A stretch of DNA of 41,071 nucleotides from an uncultured Bacilli bacterium (lineage in GTDB: Bacteria; Bacillota_I; Bacilli_A; RFN20; CAG-826): positions 1-41,071 of the forward strand of contig CALVUG010000007.1 of the NCBI GenBank assembly GCA_944363535.1, given 5' to 3'. Below are positions 6,532-15,159 of this stretch, in pieces (the stretch's first letter is position 1; each line of letters begins with the position of its first letter). The translations under genes and the position numbers were made by a program. A model generated the notes under the pieces. The model searched no databases, was not told where the DNA came from, and saw nothing but the letters and a program-made list of their open reading frames with translations.

Positions 6532-8586
6532 TTAATTAATCTTACTACAAACGTCCCACGCACCCCAGATGACCGTCTTTAAATTGCCGACTTTATTCGC
6601 GTCACCGATGATGTGAACGTGAGCTTTTTTCTTCCTTAAAGGATTAGGATGATAACCGATACAAGAGATGACATCATCGCATGGAATTTTAATTTTCTTT
6701 CCATCTTTATCTAAAATATCGACGTAATCTTTTGCAATTTCGACGACTTTCGATTCTAGATAAACTGGTACTTCTTTCCATTTGAAATAATCTCTTAGAT
6801 AACTTGAATTCGCTAGGCAAAGCCCAGATTGCGCCATCAGATCATTTTTCATTTCGACGATGATTGGTTTCTTACCTTGTAAATGCAAATCGTAAGCGAT
6901 TTCACATCCCGTTAGACCCCCACCGATGATGACGACTTCTTTACCAACTTTCTTACCTTTTAGGTAAGTTAAAGCATCCATCGCTAATTCGCTTCCTGGA
7001 ACATGAAGATGATTAGCCTTCGCCCCAGTCGCGATGATGACTTCATCCGCTCCAAGATTTGTGACATCTTTTACTTCGTAATTAAGATGAACATCGATAT
7101 TATTCTTCTTAATTTCACGTAAGTACCAATCTAATAATTCACGGTCTTTTTCTTTGAAAGATGGTTTAGAAGCTTCCACCCACACACCACCAAGATGATC
7201 GCTCTTTTCATAGATGATAGGAGTATGGCCTTTCTTCTTTAACACTAAGGCGGCTTCCATACCACCGATACCGCCACCGACGATAGCGACGATCTTTGGA
7301 TGTTTCGATAATTTTAAATTGTAAGGTTTACGATTCATCGTCATCGGATTAAGAGCGCATCTTGACATGCTCTTCACTTCTTTCAACGATTCATCGTTTG
7401 CAACACCTTTATAATGTGCCATGGAAAAGCAGCCGTTATGGCAAAGAATACAAGGCTTAATATCTTTGATATTACCTTCTTTCATCTTAGAAATCCACGC
7501 ACCATCGGTAAGGAATTGACGAGCGACACCCATACCATCAATTTCATGATTTTTAATCGCTTCACTAGCGGTAAAAGGATCCATTCTACCAGCCGCTACG
7601 ACAGGAATATCGACGAATTTCTTAATATGTTTCACATCTTCTAAATTGCAATTCGTTGGCATGTATCCCGGTGGATGAGCCCAATACCAAGCATCGTAAG
7701 TCCCATTATCGGCATTGAGCATGTCGTAACCCGCATCTTGTAAATATTTCGCCGCTTTTTCTGATTCTTCCATGTCTCTTCCCACTTCTTTAAATTTCTC
7801 ACCAGGAAGAGCGCCGCTACAGAAGCCTTTCGTCTTCGAAGTGACTGAATATCTTAATGAGACAGGGAAATCTTTCCCGCAAGCTTCTTTGATGGCTTGT
7901 ACGACTTCGACAGCGAAGCGGTAACGATTTTCAAATGAACCACCGTAAGCATCTTTTCTAAAGTTCGTATACTTCGTCGTGAATTGATCTAATAAATAAC
8001 CTTCGTGCACAGCGTGAACTTCCACTCCATCCACACCTGCTTCTTTACATAACTTCGCCGTTTTAGCGTAAGCTTCGACTAGTTTATGAATTTCTTTTAC
8101 TTTCATCTCGCGACAAGTAATATCTTCCGCCCACCTAGAAGGTAATCTAGAAGGTGAAGCCGTAAGATAAGAAGCATTGATGAAAGGCTTACATAAAAAA
8201 CCTAATGGTTTACACTTTAAAAGTAACACTAATGGTTTATTAATAGCAAAAGACCTACCGAAACCAGCCGTTAACTGAACGAATAGTTTTGCTCCTTCCT
8301 TATGGATTTCATCCATAAATGGTTTAAGTTTTTTAAACATTTTCTTATTTTGATAAAGCCATCTTCCTAAGATTGGATCTTTCAAAGGAGCGATGCCAGG
8401 AATGATTAAACCAACATCATGTTTAGCTCTTTCTAAGAAAAAGTTCGCGGCTGTTTCATCGAAACTATTCGGTCTCATCCAGCCAAAAAGTGAAGTTCCG
8501 CCCATCGGACATAAAACGATACGATTTTTAATCTCGACGTTTCCAATTTTCCAAGGGGTAAATAGAGGTTTTAAATTTTCATCCAT
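6532..8586 (-). CDS. Old Yellow Enzyme family NADH:flavin oxidoreductase / enoate (dienoyl-CoA type) reductase
   Basis: 684 residues with three modules: an N-terminal FMN TIM barrel (1-370), a [4Fe-4S] segment with Cys379, 382, 386 and 410, and a C-terminal FAD/NAD(P)H domain (about 430-684; GGGIGG at 437 and GGGLTG at 555). The barrel motif HAVHEGYLLDQF (191-202) is typical of the enoate-reductase and BaiCD-like branch. The family transfers NADH hydride via FAD, Fe-S and FMN to activated C=C bonds (dienoyl-CoA, cinnamate, bile-acid enones, TMA); the substrate here is unknown. The spacing between the third and fourth cluster Cys (23 residues) is larger than in FadH. It is single, with a TATAAT and AGGTAGG upstream and its own terminator. 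It is likely a cytoplasmic electron sink. Confidence 0.88.
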   Translation of the reverse strand: MDENLKPLFTPWKIGNVEIKNRIVLCPMGGTSLFGWMRPNSFDETAANFFLERAKHDVGLIIPGIAPLKDPILGRWLYQNKKMFKKLKPFMDEIHKEGAKLFVQLTAGFGRSFAINKPLVLLLKCKPLGFLCKPFINASYLTASPSRLPSRWAEDITCREMKVKEIHKLVEAYAKTAKLCKEAGVDGVEVHAVHEGYLLDQFTTKYTNFRKDAYGGSFENRYRFAVEVVQAIKEACGKDFPVSLRYSVTSKTKGFCSGALPGEKFKEVGRDMEESEKAAKYLQDAGYDMLNADNGTYDAWYWAHPPGYMPTNCNLEDVKHIKKFVDIPVVAAGRMDPFTASEAIKNHEIDGMGVARQFLTDGAWISKMKEGNIKDIKPCILCHNGCFSMAHYKGVANDESLKEVKSMSRCALNPMTMNRKPYNLKLSKHPKIVAIVGGGIGGMEAALVLKKKGHTPIIYEKSDHLGGVWVEASKPSFKEKDRELLDWYLREIKKNNIDVHLNYEVKDVTNLGADEVIIATGAKANHLHVPGSELAMDALTYLKGKKVGKEVVIIGGGLTGCEIAYDLHLQGKKPIIVEMKNDLMAQSGLCLANSSYLRDYFKWKEVPVYLESKVVEIAKDYVDILDKDGKKIKIPCDDVISCIGYHPNPLRKKKAHVHIIGDANKVGNLKTVIWGAWDVCSKIN

Positions 8587-8631
8587 ACAACATACCTACC
8601 TGTTAATTTTATTATAGATGAAAACTTTTTC

Positions 8632-8655
8632 TTAATAATAGAAAAATATTATTAA
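8632..8655. repeat. AT-rich inverted repeat between the OYE-type and CoA-disulfide reductase genes
   Basis: TTAATAATA-GAAAAA-TATTATTAA, perfect 9-bp arms. It lies just downstream of the persulfide reductase stop and upstream of the OYE promoter, so it may be an operator or a weak terminator. Confidence 0.35.
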
Positions 8656-8683
8656 AAAGACTAAATTATTTATTCAATTATCT

Positions 8684-10315
8684 TCAATTTTTCATCAAAT
8701 TCATCAAAGATAAGTAAGTATGCCCACCTAAGACGTTCGTGCAATTAAAGCCATGATTCATCAAAATACGGCAAGAATTATATGACGATACACCTGTGTA
8801 ACAAATGACGTAAATCATCTTCGATTTATCTAATTTATCTAAGTTATTTCTAAGTTCATCAAATGGAATGTTAATCGCGTTTTTAAAATGGAATTTAGCG
8901 TAATCGCTTCTCGCCCTTACATCTAGGATGTAATATTCATCTTTATTTCGATAAAAACTTAATGGATCAATCACTTTTAAATCTAATCTTTTGATGTTAT
9001 CGAACATGAAACCTAACATATTTAAACCATCTTTTGCACTTCCAAAGGCTGGTGAATAAGATAAGTCGATATCCATTAAATCTTTATAAGTTCCACCTTT
9101 ACGCATGAGAGCACTTAAAGTATCGATCTTTCTTGCTACGTCGACATTAGAGATGATCGTCGCACCTAAGATGAGTCCATCATCTTTAAAAATAACTTTC
9201 ATCATCAATCGACTTGCGCCAGGATAATAAGAAACATGATTAAAAGGTAAAGAATATAATGCTTGGTATTTATAACCCAATTTCTTTATTTCATCTTCGC
9301 TTAGACCGACGCGACCCACCGCTAAATTAAAAAGTTTAAAGATACTAGTTCTAAGAACTTGCGGGCGACTTTCTTTTAAACCCATGATGTTATTAGCGAT
9401 TATTCTTGCATCTTTATTAGCGTAGCCCGCTAAAGGGACGTAAACATCACTATGAGAAAGTAAATCTTTTGATAAAATCAAATCTCCCCCAGCGAAGATA
9501 TGAGGAAGGGAAGTTTTTAAGTTTTCATCCACTTTGATAAATCGATCGTTTACAAGTTCTAAACCGCTATCTTTAATAGAATCGATATGAGGTCTAACAC
9601 CGGTGACAATAATTAAAGAATCAAATTTATCTTCTTGACCGTGATTATCTTTTAAAACTATCTTTTCATCTTCTTTTCTTACCGCTGAAGCAAAAGATTT
9701 TAAATGGAGATGAACGCCGCTAGAAATAAGCGCATTAGAAACGATTAAAGACATATCTTCATCCATATTAGCGATTCTATCGCTTGCTTCGAAAAGATGA
9801 ACTTCTTTTCTTCCATCGTAAATATTATCTAAAATTTCTAGGCCGATGAAACCTGCCCCCACGATAGCGATCTTATTTTTGCCTTTTAAATTTTCTTTTA
9901 ACTCGACCGCATCTTCGACGCTAGATAGAGCGAAGTATTCAACTTCTTCTAAGCCTTGGATAGGCGGAACATTATTTTTCGCCCCCATCGCTAAGACGAG
10001 TTCATCGTAATAAATTTCTTTTAATTGGCCAAAATGCGAGACGATTATTTTTTTCTCTTTTGCCTCTAAAGAAAGCATTTCACATTCCGTTAACACTTCT
10101 AAATTATATTTAATTTTTAATTCTTCGACCTGCGTAACAAAAAGTCTTTCTTTGCTTGGAATAATTTCACTTAAAAAGTAAGGCAACCCACAATTTGCGA
10201 AACTGACGTAATTTTTCTTTTCGACGATGGTAATTTGAACTTCTTCACTAAGTCTTCTAAGCCTAGCCGCTAAAGAAGCACCAAGAGCGTTCCCACCAAC
10301 GATGACAACATGCAT
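8684..10315 (-). CDS. CoA-disulfide / NADH-dependent persulfide reductase with C-terminal rhodanese domain
   Basis: 543 residues. Residues 1-445 form a pyridine nucleotide-disulfide oxidoreductase of the CoADR type with a single active Cys42 in SFANCGLPYFL, an FAD site GGNALG near the N-terminus, a GAGFIG nucleotide loop and an FAGGD motif. Residues about 455-543 are a rhodanese domain with active Cys505 in CYTGVSS. CoADR-Rhd (Npsr-type) enzymes reduce CoA-persulfides, disulfides or sulfane sulfur with NAD(P)H. The start at 10315 is chosen since GAGG overlaps the upstream ATG (10330) and lies at the correct distance for this one. It is divergent from csoR-copA, with about 110 nt between the starts, so the copper/sulfur responses may share control. 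Membrane segments are absent; the enzyme is cytoplasmic. Confidence 0.88.
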   Translation of the reverse strand: MHVVIVGGNALGASLAARLRRLSEEVQITIVEKKNYVSFANCGLPYFLSEIIPSKERLFVTQVEELKIKYNLEVLTECEMLSLEAKEKKIIVSHFGQLKEIYYDELVLAMGAKNNVPPIQGLEEVEYFALSSVEDAVELKENLKGKNKIAIVGAGFIGLEILDNIYDGRKEVHLFEASDRIANMDEDMSLIVSNALISSGVHLHLKSFASAVRKEDEKIVLKDNHGQEDKFDSLIIVTGVRPHIDSIKDSGLELVNDRFIKVDENLKTSLPHIFAGGDLILSKDLLSHSDVYVPLAGYANKDARIIANNIMGLKESRPQVLRTSIFKLFNLAVGRVGLSEDEIKKLGYKYQALYSLPFNHVSYYPGASRLMMKVIFKDDGLILGATIISNVDVARKIDTLSALMRKGGTYKDLMDIDLSYSPAFGSAKDGLNMLGFMFDNIKRLDLKVIDPLSFYRNKDEYYILDVRARSDYAKFHFKNAINIPFDELRNNLDKLDKSKMIYVICYTGVSSYNSCRILMNHGFNCTNVLGGHTYLSLMNLMKN

Positions 10316-10375
10316 TTTTGATTTCCTCATTTCTAATTAATATTAAATCACTTTTTTAAGAAAAAATCATCCGAC

Positions 10376-10402
10376 TTGCATCATACCGACTAGGGGTATA
10401 AT
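10376..10402 (+). promoter_or_regulatory. csoR-copA promoter with CsoR-type operator
   Basis: The operator ATACC-N7-GGTAT (10383-10399) overlaps the -10 TATAAT (10397-10402). It resembles the copper operators bound by CsoR, with GC-rich inner steps flanked by TA. The best -35 is TTGCAT at 10376, giving a shorter than usual 15-bp spacer. Apo-CsoR bound here would block polymerase, and Cu(I) would release it. Confidence 0.65.
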
Positions 10403-10428
10403 ATATAGGCAGAAAGAAGGTAAAGAAT

Positions 10429-10716
10429 ATGGAAAATAAAAAGACTATTCGTGACGAAGAAACGAAGACGACTTTAAAAAATCGACTCGCCCGTATCAAA
10501 GGTCAAATTAACGGCATCGAAACGATGATCGACGAAGATCGATATTGTGAAGATATCATCATCCAACTTCTCGCTTCCAGTAAAGCTTTAAGAAGTATCG
10601 CAAGTTTGATGTTAGAAAAGCATCTTCATTCTTGCATCAGCAAAGCTATTAAAGAAGGCGATACTTCCATCATCGATGAAATTCGAACGCTCATAGATAG
10701 GTATTCAAATCGATGA
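10429..10716 (+). CDS. csoR: CsoR/RcnR-family copper-sensing repressor
   Basis: 95 residues, an all-helical DUF156 protein. Cu(I) ligands Cys40, His65 and Cys69 have the spacing (25 and 4) of M. tuberculosis CsoR C36/H61/C65. The His argues for copper rather than persulfide sensing (CstR lacks it), although a persulfide reductase is divergently encoded. The DNA-binding surface is basic (LKNRLARIKGQ). An AGAAGG SD precedes ATG 10429. The last codons overlap the copA start (ATGA), so repressor and pump are co-translated, and the operator in front of csoR makes the operon self-regulated. Confidence 0.9.
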   Translation: MENKKTIRDEETKTTLKNRLARIKGQINGIETMIDEDRYCEDIIIQLLASSKALRSIASLMLEKHLHSCISKAIKEGDTSIIDEIRTLIDRYSNR

Positions 10717-13214
10717 AAAAACAATTCGATGTCATCGGGATGAGCTGCGCATCTTGCCAGGCTCACGTCGATCACGCGGTCAATAAACTAGATGGCGTTA
10801 CAAATTGTAACGTGAACTTACTCACCAATTCGATGGAAGTAGATTTTGATGAAACTAAACTGAGCGTTGAAGATATCATTAAAGCGGTCCAAAAAGTCGG
10901 TTACGATGCGAATTTAAAAGAAGAAAATAAGACGAATAAAGTAACGACTTCTTCTAAGAAGAAAAAAGATTATCAATTAGTGAAATTAATCATCGCTTTC
11001 ATCTTTATGATCGTTTTATTTTACTTTGCGATGGGCCCGATGTTCAATTGGCCTCAGCCCTTCTTTTTTGTAGGTGATGAAAACGCATTAATTCTCGCTT
11101 TTAGCCAACTTTTATTAACCTTACCTTCACTCATTTTCTATTCGCATTATTTTACGAGTGGTTTTAAAAAATTATTTAAATTACATCCTAACATGGATTC
11201 GCTCGTCGCCTTAGGAGCGAGTGCTTCTTTAATCTATGGTATCGTCGCTATCTTCATGATTGGCTACGGCTTAGGCCACGATGATTTAGAACTCGTTCAC
11301 ACCTACGTGCATAATTTATATTTCGATAGCGTAGCGATGATTCTTACTTTAGTAAGTCTAGGAAAATACTTCGAACACTTAGCGAAAAATAAGACCACTG
11401 ACGCTATTTCTAAACTCATCAATCTTTCCCCGAAAAAGGCTAGTGTTCTCGTCGATGGAAAAGAAGTATTAAAAGATGTAAATGAAGTTAATATTGGTGA
11501 CACTATCGTCATCAAACAAGGTGATATGGTGCCAATCGATGGAAAGATCATCAAAGGTAATGGCTCCTTTATGGAGGCTAATATCACTGGTGAATCATTA
11601 CCAGTCTATAAACAAAATGACGATGATGTTTACGCTTCTACGACGCTCGATGCAGGTTACGTTCAAATTCAAGCGACGAAAAGATATGAAGATACATCTT
11701 TCCAAACGATTGTAAAACTTGTCGAAGAAGCTTCGAACTCTAAAGCCCCTATTTCTAAACTTGTCGATAAGATTGCCTTATGGTTCGTTCCTATTATCTT
11801 ACTAATCGCCATAGCGACTTTTATCGGCTTCATCTCCGCTTCTTATCCCTTTGAAGATGCCTTTAATTTTGCTATCTCAACTTTAGTCATCGCTTGTCCC
11901 TGCGCCTTAGGCTTAGCGACCCCTGTCGCCATCATGGTAAGCGTCGGAAAAGGGGCAAAAGCCGGCTTAATTATCAAAAATGCGGAGATTTTAGAACATT
12001 CAAGTGCCATCAAAACTATTTTATTAGATAAGACTGGTACGATTACTAAAGGTCATCCAAGCGTCACAGATATCATCTATTTTGATGAAGATAAAGCACT
12101 AATCGATAGACTTATTTATTCTTTAGAAACTTATTCTAATCACCCCCTTGCCAAAGCCATTACAAGTCATTTTAAAGACGTTAAAACATTAGCGATCAAA
12201 AACTTTAAGATGATCGAAGGACAAGGACTAAACGCTACTTATTTAGATGAAGAAATCTACCTTGGTAATGACCGTGGCTTACTTTCTATCGATAGGAAGA
12301 AAAATGAAACTTACTCGCATTTACAAAGCCAAGGTAAGACTGTTCTATTCTTAGCAAAAAATAAAAATATCTTAGCGTTAATTGCTATTAAAGATGAAAT
12401 TAAAGAAGATGCAAAACAGGCTATCGCTGAATTTAAAAAACGCGGTATCGAAGTCATCATGCTCACCGGTGATAAAGAAAAAAGCGCACGCGCGATTGCA
12501 AAAGAAGTCGGCATCGAAAAAATCATCGCTGAAGTAAAGCCTGATGAAAAGAAAAAAATCGTCGATGAGACGAAAGCTAAACACCTAAATAAAGGTTTAG
12601 TGGCTATGGTTGGAGATGGCGTCAACGACGCCCCTGCCCTCATGAGTGCCGATATTGGTATCGCAATCGGTGGCGGAAGCGACGTCGCCATCGAATCGAG
12701 CGACATCATCTTAATTAAAGATTCTTTATTAGATGTCGCTAACGTCATTAGACTTTCTAGACGTACGATGATCACTATCGCTTTAAACTTGTTCTGGGCC
12801 TTTATTTATAACGTCGTCGGAGTCTTACTTGCGACCGGTGCATTCTATCCATCCTTCGGTATCAAATTAACGCCGATGATCGGTGCGCTTTGCATGTCCT
12901 TTTCAAGCGTCTTCGTCGTCTTGAATGCTTTAACTATCAATTTCTTTAAAATAAAGAAAGTTGAACATAAAAATAATGAAGAAATAACTTTAGAAAGAAA
13001 GGAGGAAACACCTATGGAAAAATTAACTCTTATCGTTACTGGTATGATGTGTGAACATTGTAAAATGCGCGTGGCTAAAGCTATTGAAGTTTTACCAGAA
13101 ATTACACATGTTGATATTTCTTTAACGGATGGAAAAACCACTATCGAAGGTAATAATCTTGATGAAGAAAAAATCAAAGCAGCCATCAAAGAAGCTGGAT
13201 ACGATGTAAAATAA
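10713..13214 (+). CDS. copA: Copper-exporting P1B-type ATPase CopA fused to a C-terminal CopZ-like domain
   Basis: 833 residues. The N-terminal heavy-metal domain has GMSCASC (Cys12, Cys15). After the membrane helices come the actuator TGES (292-295), the ion-binding C395-P-C397, phosphorylation site D439-KTGT, H477-P478 and the hinge GDGVNDAP (634-641), all P1B-1 copper ATPase marks. The protein does not end after the last helices: a charged linker (about 750-767) leads to a second heavy-metal domain with GMMCEHC (Cys780, Cys783). That domain is 66 residues and looks like a complete CopZ chaperone. An in-frame ATG at codon 768 has its own ribosome binding site. The usual arrangement is a separate copZ. 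Overlaps csoR by 4 nt; a terminator follows. Confidence 0.93.
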   Translation: MKKQFDVIGMSCASCQAHVDHAVNKLDGVTNCNVNLLTNSMEVDFDETKLSVEDIIKAVQKVGYDANLKEENKTNKVTTSSKKKKDYQLVKLIIAFIFMIVLFYFAMGPMFNWPQPFFFVGDENALILAFSQLLLTLPSLIFYSHYFTSGFKKLFKLHPNMDSLVALGASASLIYGIVAIFMIGYGLGHDDLELVHTYVHNLYFDSVAMILTLVSLGKYFEHLAKNKTTDAISKLINLSPKKASVLVDGKEVLKDVNEVNIGDTIVIKQGDMVPIDGKIIKGNGSFMEANITGESLPVYKQNDDDVYASTTLDAGYVQIQATKRYEDTSFQTIVKLVEEASNSKAPISKLVDKIALWFVPIILLIAIATFIGFISASYPFEDAFNFAISTLVIACPCALGLATPVAIMVSVGKGAKAGLIIKNAEILEHSSAIKTILLDKTGTITKGHPSVTDIIYFDEDKALIDRLIYSLETYSNHPLAKAITSHFKDVKTLAIKNFKMIEGQGLNATYLDEEIYLGNDRGLLSIDRKKNETYSHLQSQGKTVLFLAKNKNILALIAIKDEIKEDAKQAIAEFKKRGIEVIMLTGDKEKSARAIAKEVGIEKIIAEVKPDEKKKIVDETKAKHLNKGLVAMVGDGVNDAPALMSADIGIAIGGGSDVAIESSDIILIKDSLLDVANVIRLSRRTMITIALNLFWAFIYNVVGVLLATGAFYPSFGIKLTPMIGALCMSFSSVFVVLNALTINFFKIKKVEHKNNEEITLERKEETPMEKLTLIVTGMMCEHCKMRVAKAIEVLPEITHVDISLTDGKTTIEGNNLDEEKIKAAIKEAGYDVK
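12998..13016 (+). promoter_or_regulatory. Internal ribosome binding site inside copA
   Basis: AAAGGAGG (12998-13005) lies 8 nt before ATG 13014, a near-perfect Shine-Dalgarno in coding sequence. It is translated as part of the linker (R-K-E-E-T). It is positioned exactly at the border of the C-terminal CopZ-like domain. Confidence 0.7.
13014..13214 (+). CDS. copZ: CopZ-like copper chaperone, alternative internal product of copA
   Basis: Starting at the internal ATG, the same frame encodes a 66-residue protein of normal CopZ size with the ferredoxin-like heavy-metal fold. It has the Cu(I) site MMCEHC and a Lys after it (CKMRV), ending AGYDVK as many CopZ do. Independent synthesis is inferred from the strong internal SD. 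Alternatively, the fusion may be the only product and the SD a relic of an ancestral separate copZ whose upstream stop codon was lost. It would deliver Cu(I) to the pump and to CsoR. Confidence 0.6.
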   Translation: MEKLTLIVTGMMCEHCKMRVAKAIEVLPEITHVDISLTDGKTTIEGNNLDEEKIKAAIKEAGYDVK

Positions 13215-13233
13215 AAGAGTATTACGAGTAATT

Positions 13234-13261
13234 AAATCGCTTTTTTTCAAAGCGATTTTTT
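13234..13261 (+). terminator. Intrinsic terminator after copA
   Basis: AAATCGCTTT-ttttc-AAAGCGATTT with a T run. It closes the csoR-copA operon and separates it from cysK. Confidence 0.8.
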
Positions 13262-13290
13262 ACTACTTTTTTATTTAAAAGTCGTAATAA

Positions 13291-13319
13291 TTTAATAAGT
13301 TGCATAAAGAATGTATAAT
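13291..13319 (+). promoter_or_regulatory. cysK promoter, apparently leaderless
   Basis: TTTAAT (13291-13296), 17-bp spacer, TATAAT (13314-13319). The expected start of transcription (about 7 nt after the -10) coincides with ATG 13326. No Shine-Dalgarno precedes the gene. Confidence 0.5.
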
Positions 13320-13325
13320 CTAATT

Positions 13326-14252
13326 ATGAAAGAAATTAATTTAATTGAAAGCATAGGTCATACTCCTCTTGTTCGCTTAAAAAATATTGAAGAAATGTAT
13401 CATCTTCCTTATAAAATTTTTGCGAAATTGGAAAGAAATAATCCAAGTGGCAGTGTTAAAGATCGCCCTGCTCTTTACATAGTAAAAGATGGCATTAGGA
13501 AAGGTTTGATCGATAAAGATTCAACTATCATTGAAGCTACGAGCGGAAATATGGGTATTTCTCTTGCTATGATCGCTAGTGCTTTAAATCTAAAGTGTCT
13601 AATCGTCATGCCTGAAAATGCTTCTAAGGAAAGAAAGCAAATGATTGAAGCATATGGTGCGAAAGTTATGCTAACTAAAAAAGAGGATGGAATGGAAGGT
13701 AGCGTTAAGCTCGCTAATGAATTAGCTAAAAATGTTAAAAATTCTTTTTTAGCCTCACAATTTGATAACTCTAGCAATTTAAAAGCTCATTACGAGACTA
13801 CTTCAAAAGAAATATTAGAGGATTTAAATAACAATCTAGATGTCTTTATCGCTGGCATTGGTACAGGTGGAACGATAAGTGGATGTGCAAAGCGTTTTAA
13901 AGAGGTTTTAAAAAATGTAGAAATAATTGGTGTAGAACCAAAATCTTCCCCTCTTTTAAATAAAGGCTATGTCGCTAGTCATAAAATTCAAGGTCTAGGT
14001 CCTAATTTTATTCCAAATATTTTATCGATAAAATTAATTGATAGAATAATTGATGTAAGTGATGAAGATGCTTATGAATTTAGCCGCGTTTTAGCTAAAA
14101 AAGAAGGCATTTTAGCAGGCATTTCTAGCGGCGCGGCGCTTTTTGCTGCCACGACGTTAGATAAAAATTTATATAAAGATAAAAATATTTGTCTTATCTT
14201 ACCTGATAACGGAGAAAGATATTTAAGTGTGGAGGGATTATATGAATTCTAA
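13326..14252 (+). CDS. cysK: Cysteine synthase (O-acetylserine sulfhydrylase)
   Basis: 308 residues of the PLP fold-type II family. The PLP lysine is K45 in SGSVKDR, followed by the substrate loop TSGNMGIS and the phosphate-binding GTGGTISG. It makes cysteine from O-acetylserine and sulfide. The start at 13326 is preferred: the in-frame ATG at 13311 overlaps the -10 box TATAAT, and the protein begins [15 protein letters not shown] as in the family. Neither start has a Shine-Dalgarno; the transcript may be leaderless. The end overlaps cysE by 11 nt, so the two enzymes of the cysteine synthase complex are co-expressed. Codon use is more AT-rich than in copA. Confidence 0.92.
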   Translation: MKEINLIESIGHTPLVRLKNIEEMYHLPYKIFAKLERNNPSGSVKDRPALYIVKDGIRKGLIDKDSTIIEATSGNMGISLAMIASALNLKCLIVMPENASKERKQMIEAYGAKVMLTKKEDGMEGSVKLANELAKNVKNSFLASQFDNSSNLKAHYETTSKEILEDLNNNLDVFIAGIGTGGTISGCAKRFKEVLKNVEIIGVEPKSSPLLNKGYVASHKIQGLGPNFIPNILSIKLIDRIIDVSDEDAYEFSRVLAKKEGILAGISSGAALFAATTLDKNLYKDKNICLILPDNGERYLSVEGLYEF

Positions 14253-15030
14253 AACAGTAGACGAACTTTTTAATTCGATGCAACAAAATGAAGAAAAACG
14301 AGAATGTTTAAAACTTGATAAAGATAAATTTTATATGTTTTTTACTCATCTATTAAAAGCTATGTTTCTTGATTTTTATCAAGAATATTATACAAAAAAC
14401 GACATCGATCGCCAAATTGATAAATCAATGTTATCTCTTAAAGAAGCTTTCAAAGAAAATTATGCAAGTTACGAAAATAAATTTAAAAAGATTTATGCAA
14501 AATTAAATGATTTAAGAAGCGATTTACTTCTAGATGTAAAAGAAATCTACGATTATGATCCAGCCGCGAATAGCTATACCGAAATTATTACTACCTATCC
14601 TGGCTTTTTTGCTATCGCTACTTATCGCATCGCTCATGAATTTTATCTTTTAGACTTAAAATTTCCTGCTCGTGCATTAACAGAACACGCTCATTCTTTA
14701 ACTGGAATTGATATTAATCCAGGCGCTCAAATTGGTAAATCATTTTTCATCGATCACGGCACTGGAGTCGTCATTGGTGAAACAACTATTATTGGAAATC
14801 ACGTTAAAATTTATCAAGGTGTCACCTTAGGAGCTTTATCTTTAAAAGATGGACATAAGTTAGAAGGACAAAAAAGGCATCCCACAATCGAAGATAATGT
14901 CACCATTTATAGCGGAGCCTCAATTCTTGGCGGAAAAACAATTATCGGGCACGATTCCACTATCGGCTCTAACGTTTTTATCGTAAAATCAGTTCCGCCA
15001 CACCAAACAATTAAGAAATCGATGTGTTAA
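14242..15030 (+). CDS. cysE: Serine O-acetyltransferase
   Basis: 262 residues. The N-terminal about 130 residues are helical, as in the long serine acetyltransferases of anaerobes. After that comes the left-handed beta-helix (hexapeptide repeats, from about [12 protein letters not shown]), with the catalytic motif [12 protein letters not shown] and YQGVTLGA. It acetylates serine with acetyl-CoA, the first step of cysteine synthesis, and usually binds CysK through its C-terminal Ile; here the protein ends SMC, so classical CysE-CysK docking by a terminal Ile is not obvious. The start at 14242 is chosen for the GGAGG 6-7 nt upstream. It overlaps the cysK stop codon. Confidence 0.9.
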   Translation: MNSKTVDELFNSMQQNEEKRECLKLDKDKFYMFFTHLLKAMFLDFYQEYYTKNDIDRQIDKSMLSLKEAFKENYASYENKFKKIYAKLNDLRSDLLLDVKEIYDYDPAANSYTEIITTYPGFFAIATYRIAHEFYLLDLKFPARALTEHAHSLTGIDINPGAQIGKSFFIDHGTGVVIGETTIIGNHVKIYQGVTLGALSLKDGHKLEGQKRHPTIEDNVTIYSGASILGGKTIIGHDSTIGSNVFIVKSVPPHQTIKKSMC

Positions 15031-15095
15031 TAAAAATACTTATTTAAATAACGCTAATCTAGATACGATAATTTTCTTAAGAATCATATGAATTT

Positions 15096-15121
15096 AAAAA
15101 AGTAGGCTCGTGAGAGCCTAC
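15096..15121 (-). terminator. Intrinsic terminator of the acidic lipoprotein gene
   Basis: Minus strand GTAGGCTC-TCAC-GAGCCTAC followed by TTTTTT. Perfect 8-bp stem. It may also slow plus-strand transcripts from cysE but lacks a T run in that direction. Confidence 0.8.
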
Positions 15122-15159
15122 CTTACTAATTCCGAAAGTCTACTTACTAAGAGTGGTAT

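Noticed and set aside
12311-12775. Long open frame antisense to copA, and similar ones elsewhere (for example 11303-11587, 24291-24728, 33411-33647)
   Set aside because: They lie inside strongly conserved genes on the opposite strand or another frame, have no SD and no protein-like motifs. They are shadows of codon bias.
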